A stretch of 50,858 nt of DNA from a virus. The notes below the pieces were generated by a model. It did not search any database. It saw only the letters and a list, made by a program, of their open reading frames with translations, and had not been told where the DNA came from. The stretch spans positions 1 to 50,858 of the IMG/VR virus record IMGVR_UViG_3300028392_001917, one strand, 5' to 3'. Shown here one piece after another: positions 46,921-50,858 of the stretch. A program made the position numbers and the translations under genes. Position 1 is the stretch's first letter, and the number at the start of each line of letters is the position of its first letter.

Positions 46921-49900
46921 TTATCTACGCACGAAATGATAATCGCCATCTGGGCCATTATTGCTAAACAGTCCTAGACAATCATAGCCCAATGAATCCA
47001 TATAAGCGATTACAGTATCTTTTAGTGGAGCACCTTTATTGTACTCTACTATCTGTAATTCTAATATAATGTGTTTGGCAGTTTTAATAGTTTCCTGTGC
47101 GCCTTTAAGTACATCCATTTCTGCGCCTTGCACATCCATTTTAATTAGATCAGGTGGTGGATATTTATTAAGGCTAACCACTGCATCGAGTGTAATAGTT
47201 TTAAGTTTTCTTACATATTTGTCACTGTACAGAGTTGCTGCTGCTGGTTGAATATCAGGATTTTCTCTGTAATAGCTATTGCCGCCAGGTGCTTCATTGT
47301 TTTGATAGAAGTCTACTTCTTTGCCGCTTTCATTGCTGAGTACACCAATGAAGTATTTTACACCAGCTTCCTGATATAAGAACTCGTGTACATCTGCTGC
47401 TTCAAATGCTACAACTTCTGCTTCAGGCCATATATTTCTAACTCTATCTGTCCAATGCAATACACATGCACCAATGTCATAGATGACCTTAGGTTGTACG
47501 CCACCTTCTTTTAGTTTATCAAGGTATTCGATGTGTGCTGGAGGGAATGGATATGGATCACGTAGCTCTCTTAGAAATTGTTTAATATCAACAATAGTAC
47601 CATTTGTTTCTATCACAGGTGTATTCTGATCAACGTTGAATGTAAAACTTCCAATATGTCTACATAATATTCCAGGATCTGCCCAAATAGTAAATCCGTT
47701 TTCTCCTGCCTTTCTACAGAAATCTACATCTTCGGATACAGTATCATTGATGCTTATAGCACTATGGTATTTAAATTGAGGATATCCTATTTTTCTAAAT
47801 ACTTCTCCCTTGATCAACGCACAGCCAAATCCACATCCTGCAACTTGTGTTAAGGGCCTACCTTTTAATTTTCCATAAGGCATATTAATCATACCACCTG
47901 TGGGAGTATGTTCGTATATTTCTATAATATGTTCTCCAGGTTTACGTTGTATGTATATACCGCTAACAACATCTTTATCATGTGATAACATTCTTGCCAA
48001 TGTATCAGGTGCAAATGCAATATCACTATCTACCGCAAGTAGATAATCAAATCCATGTACCACCCAATCTGCAATTAAATTGCGTACTTGATCTATGTTA
48101 TATCCATAGAAAAATTGAAACATTGTTTCATAACCGTCTGGTATGATAAGATCGTAGATACTTTTAAAAGTATCTGGCTCAATATTTTTAGCTGTGGGTA
48201 TTGCTATAAGTATCTTTTTTTTAGGTTGAATCATTTTCTGTACTATCTCATGTGCATTTTTATTTTGTTCTACTGCATTAACCTTATAATCATTTAAAGG
48301 ACTTGCATCATTATAATTATATACAATATCTTGTAAGCATTTTACCTGGTTAGGATCTGCTTGTTCTATTAATGCGTAAAATACGCTACCATCGCCACCG
48401 GCTTTGTACCAATTACCATTACTATCTTTAAATGAACTATCATTGATATTGTTTAACAATGACTTTTTAAATGTTCTTAAATGTGTATAAGGTAATATCC
48501 AGTTAAAATGATGATCTCTATAGGATTTATTTTGTTTAACTGCTTCAGGATAAGGTTGACTGATCAGTGGAATGTTATCAACCATGCTCCAGCAACTACC
48601 ATAGGTAAATTCAGTGGTACCGTCATAGATAGAATTGTAATAAGAGAATACTGTATTATCATTAATAAGACTGTCATCTCCGTCTAACAACATAACAATG
48701 GTATCATCTGCGACCATTGATCTAATGTTTTGTATTTGATTTCTAACTGCGCCTAAGTTTTCTTTATTAGAGATAACAGTGAACTTACTTCTAATATCTT
48801 CTGGTAATGTTTTCAATGTTTCTATAATAACCTGTACAGTATTATCTGTACTAGCATCATCAATTAAGATATGTTCATAGTTATCGTAGTCCTGTACAGC
48901 CACACTGGTTATACAACGAGAAATATACTCAGCACAATTATAAAAAGGACTAACAACTACTATCTTTTGTTCATTGCCTGATTTATAATGTTCTAATTCG
49001 ATAGTGTTAGTAAACCTGCGATTCCATATCTTATGTACTTTGTGATTAATCTTTGATACGCGACGGTATCCATCTTTAGATAGATATTTGCCCAGCCGCT
49101 GCGCCATTAATTGTTTCCACTGTAGAGCAACACTATCCCATCCTGCTACATCTTTAACAATATTACAGTAGTATTGTTTTTGTTGATGTAGATATCTATT
49201 ATGATAGGCTTGTATAGTCATCTTTACAAATTTATTAATTTGTTCTTCACTATTGATATCAGGGAACAAGCCGTTAGGTTCTATAGCATAGTCAATATGA
49301 TAACAAGCACCTTCTAGAGCAATTTCTTCCAATGCGCCAAATCTACAAGTAAGTATAGGAGTATTGTAGAGTAAACTTTCCAGTGATGATATACCAAATG
49401 TTTCAGGAAACGCAGCAGGGTAGATCATAAAACTTGCTGATGTAAGTATATCAGCAATTTCTCGTTGAGGAATAACTCCTGTGTATTCTATACCTAATTC
49501 TAAGTTACGTGGATCGGCCGCCATAATGCGCCAATCTTTTTCCTGTTGATCAGGTTCCGATGCTTGACTAAATCTATAATATCCGCCTATGATTTTTAAT
49601 CTAGCACTGGGTATCATTGCTTTAACCTTGGGCCAAATATGATTCACTAATGGGATCATACCTTTAGTCACACTGGCGTTATAGACAAACAAGTTATGAT
49701 CTTTAGCACCAATGTCAACTTCTTTTCTATAATTACGAGCACCATTACGTGTAATAAACATCTTACGTTTAAGTACTTCAAAATTACGTCTACGTCCGTG
49801 ATGGCAGTTAGCCACGTAGGTTAAGTGAAAATCGCTGAGTGTGAATATATCAGTGATGCGATCTGCTACCACAAGTTCTTCAATGATATTATCACCGAGA

Positions 49901-50292
49901 CAAAATGTATCATGCATCCAAAGTATACGCATGGTAGCCTTGGATAGTATTCTATCATACAAGTTCATACTGTGGAATGGATATGCTCTACCATCGCCTA
50001 ACTTTTCGTAGTCTTTAGGATCAGTAAATGGTATTACAGTTCTTGAGCTTATAACAATATCAAAAATATAATCGTTGGCTAATTCATCAAGTGTACGATA
50101 TTCAACACCTTGATAATTTCCAGGATGAGCATGATCTGTATTGCAGTTATTAAACACTGTCACATCAAATCCAATTTGGGCCAATTCATAGGCCATGAGT
50201 GTTACAGCACTTTCGCTGCCTCCCAATCCTTGATTGTCTATGGTATTACCATCATAGGGTATGCCAATAATATCTATAATAGCAAGTTTCAT
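46921..50292 (-). CDS. 1123-residue fused glycosyltransferase/methyltransferase
   Basis: Four domains in order. 1: GT4-like (about 1-420), with LGGSESAVTLMAYEL, YNASVTKGMIPLV and AFPETFGISSLESLL. 2: GT2 (about 430-690), with VVVSPFYNCAEYISRCITSV, LIDDASTDNT and MLLDGDDS. 3: a second GT-A-type domain (about 700-910), with ILIAIPTAKNIEPDTFKSIY and LLAVDSDIAF. 4: FkbM-type methyltransferase (about 930-1123), with VIYDIGACVLHW and LIKMDVQGAEMDVLKGA. It probably builds and O-methylates a short glycan on a virion protein, DNA or host surface. The acceptor is unknown. Own sigma70 promoter. Confidence 0.8.
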   Translation of the reverse strand: MKLAIIDIIGIPYDGNTIDNQGLGGSESAVTLMAYELAQIGFDVTVFNNCNTDHAHPGNYQGVEYRTLDELANDYIFDIVISSRTVIPFTDPKDYEKLGDGRAYPFHSMNLYDRILSKATMRILWMHDTFCLGDNIIEELVVADRITDIFTLSDFHLTYVANCHHGRRRNFEVLKRKMFITRNGARNYRKEVDIGAKDHNLFVYNASVTKGMIPLVNHIWPKVKAMIPSARLKIIGGYYRFSQASEPDQQEKDWRIMAADPRNLELGIEYTGVIPQREIADILTSASFMIYPAAFPETFGISSLESLLYNTPILTCRFGALEEIALEGACYHIDYAIEPNGLFPDINSEEQINKFVKMTIQAYHNRYLHQQKQYYCNIVKDVAGWDSVALQWKQLMAQRLGKYLSKDGYRRVSKINHKVHKIWNRRFTNTIELEHYKSGNEQKIVVVSPFYNCAEYISRCITSVAVQDYDNYEHILIDDASTDNTVQVIIETLKTLPEDIRSKFTVISNKENLGAVRNQIQNIRSMVADDTIVMLLDGDDSLINDNTVFSYYNSIYDGTTEFTYGSCWSMVDNIPLISQPYPEAVKQNKSYRDHHFNWILPYTHLRTFKKSLLNNINDSSFKDSNGNWYKAGGDGSVFYALIEQADPNQVKCLQDIVYNYNDASPLNDYKVNAVEQNKNAHEIVQKMIQPKKKILIAIPTAKNIEPDTFKSIYDLIIPDGYETMFQFFYGYNIDQVRNLIADWVVHGFDYLLAVDSDIAFAPDTLARMLSHDKDVVSGIYIQRKPGEHIIEIYEHTPTGGMINMPYGKLKGRPLTQVAGCGFGCALIKGEVFRKIGYPQFKYHSAISINDTVSEDVDFCRKAGENGFTIWADPGILCRHIGSFTFNVDQNTPVIETNGTIVDIKQFLRELRDPYPFPPAHIEYLDKLKEGGVQPKVIYDIGACVLHWTDRVRNIWPEAEVVAFEAADVHEFLYQEAGVKYFIGVLSNESGKEVDFYQNNEAPGGNSYYRENPDIQPAAATLYSDKYVRKLKTITLDAVVSLNKYPPPDLIKMDVQGAEMDVLKGAQETIKTAKHIILELQIVEYNKGAPLKDTVIAYMDSLGYDCLGLFSNNGPDGDYHFVRR

Positions 50293-50303
50293 ATATGCTA
50301 TTA

Positions 50304-50331
50304 ATTATACACTAAATGATAACAATGTCAA
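50304..50331 (-). promoter_or_regulatory. Sigma70 promoter for the fused glycosyltransferase
   Basis: TTGACA, 16-base spacer, TATAAT on the minus strand; an early-type promoter. Confidence 0.75.
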
Positions 50332-50342
50332 AGATCTTGATA

Positions 50343-50858
50343 CTAAAAAAACATTGAGGCGCTACCAACAGCAGCAAAGTTTGGGGTAAACTTATATATT
50401 CTGTATCCGTTTTCTATACTAGTTGTGTAATTGCCTGTGATAGTAAATGGATGATTATATATTGCTGGCCACCAGAATATAGCAACACCGTCAGCGCTCC
50501 AAGTACCTTCACCGCCATAATATGTACCCCAACCTCCACCTGCACCGTTGCCCGTATTACTACCGTAGGTTGATACAGCACTACCTCCAACGCCTCCTGC
50601 AGCAAAAGTTCCTGAATATGATGAACCGTCAGCTATATTAACATAAAGCCCAGGACCAGGGGTGTTACCCACTGCGGCCCCACCGGCTCCGCCGCCTGCG
50701 CCCTGGGAGCTGCTGGATCCACCTCCACCATACCCTCCATAACCGCCAAAAATAGAACCGGGTCCATTATAATTTCCACCAGCACCGATACCATTACCTG
50801 AACCTGAGTTATCACTGCCAGCACCCCCGCCACTACCGCCACTACCACCACCACGGTT
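50343..50858 (-). CDS. Glycine-rich tail adhesin, 5' end beyond window
   Basis: The frame is open to the right edge, at least 171 residues. It starts with long Gly/Ser/Ala runs (GGYGGYGGGGSSSSQGAGGG), then GLYVNIADGSSYSGTFAAGG and the end YTTSIENGYRIYKFTPNFAA. Gly-rich segments as exposed loops are typical of tail-fibre tip adhesins such as gp38 of T2/T6-type phages. It probably decides receptor binding. N-terminus missing from the window. Confidence 0.72.
   Translation of the reverse strand, partial: NRGGGSGGSGGGAGSDNSGSGNGIGAGGNYNGPGSIFGGYGGYGGGGSSSSQGAGGGAGGAAVGNTPGPGLYVNIADGSSYSGTFAAGGVGGSAVSTYGSNTGNGAGGGWGTYYGGEGTWSADGVAIFWWPAIYNHPFTITGNYTTSIENGYRIYKFTPNFAAVGSASMFF

Noticed and set aside
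1-50858. Bacterial chromosome fragment rather than phage, given porin, DnaK, ClpX and LpxH-like genes.
   Set aside because: Tail spike, Gly-rich adhesin, M15 virion peptidase, T4-late boxes, phage-type small genes and mobile endonucleases are interleaved with them in uninterrupted operons.

Overview
The window looks like part of a large T4-like myovirus genome (GC roughly in the high thirties), probably infecting an aquatic Gram-negative proteobacterium. The evidence is: almost all genes lie on one strand and overlap as TAATG or ATGA; T4-type late promoter boxes (TATAAATA or NNTAAATA) precede virion-type genes; small proteins of kinds familiar from pelagic T4-like phages are common; there are free-standing HNH and GIY-YIG endonucleases; and there is an nrdA-nrdB-glutaredoxin block. 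Host-like genes (porin, LpxH-like phosphatase, PBP7-like peptidase, S21, ClpX, DnaK) point to a proteobacterial host. A circularly permuted tmRNA narrows this to lineages with two-piece tmRNA (alpha- or betaproteobacteria, some cyanobacteria). The host is an inference.

Layout. 1-5 kb: glycosyltransferase end, GNAT protein, HNH endonuclease, LpxH-like phosphatase and a probable PD-(D/E)XK nuclease with a capsid-targeting-like N-terminus. 5-9 kb: ferredoxin-dependent bilin reductase and heme oxygenase, then ClpS, small heat shock protein and DnaK. 9-13 kb: a tightly coupled operon of small proteins, including a paralogous family ending in a FxLRWS-like motif, read from one strong sigma70 promoter at 13.1 kb. 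13-16.7 kb: YbaN-like membrane protein (+ strand), GT9-like protein, DexA-like exonuclease, and a DNA methyltransferase beside a probable restriction endonuclease. 16.7-20.6 kb: S21, ClpX and a three-segment membrane protein. 20.6-23.2 kb: porin, Lys/Ala/Pro-rich secreted protein, rubredoxin, rubrerythrin and permuted tmRNA. 23.2-28.1 kb: secreted Q/V-rich protein, membrane coiled-coil protein, 842-aa secreted protein and a 447-aa secreted Asn-repeat protein. 28-31.6 kb: small membrane protein, M15 peptidase, Sm-like protein, glutaredoxin and GIY-YIG endonuclease. 31.6-35 kb: NrdB and NrdA. 35-44 kb: virion and conserved T4-like genes (tail spike, core-like protein, three small separately transcribed proteins). 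44-45.4 kb: a + strand cluster of small proteins. 45.4-50.9 kb: HExxH metallopeptidase, secreted nuclease, a 1123-aa four-domain glycosyltransferase/methyltransferase and a Gly-rich tail adhesin.

How it fits together. Two promoter classes are visible. Near-perfect sigma70 promoters drive metabolic and takeover genes (dnaK, porin, rubrerythrin, restriction-modification, small-protein operon). T4-late boxes drive virion genes and predicted packaged proteins. The phage carries its own protein-quality set (DnaK, Hsp20, ClpS, ClpX, tmRNA, S21), redox and iron enzymes (heme oxygenase, bilin reductase, rubrerythrin, rubredoxin, glutaredoxin, class I ribonucleotide reductase) and envelope-directed proteins (porin, LpxH-like, PBP7-like, secreted nuclease).

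The signals most worth following are: the set of proteins sharing a T4-internal-protein-like N-terminal tag; late promoter boxes so close to the ATG that the mRNA should be nearly leaderless; the identical inverted repeat exactly 31 nt before both hsp20 and dnaK; the small-protein family whose C-terminal codons also form the next gene's ribosome binding site; and the permuted tmRNA.
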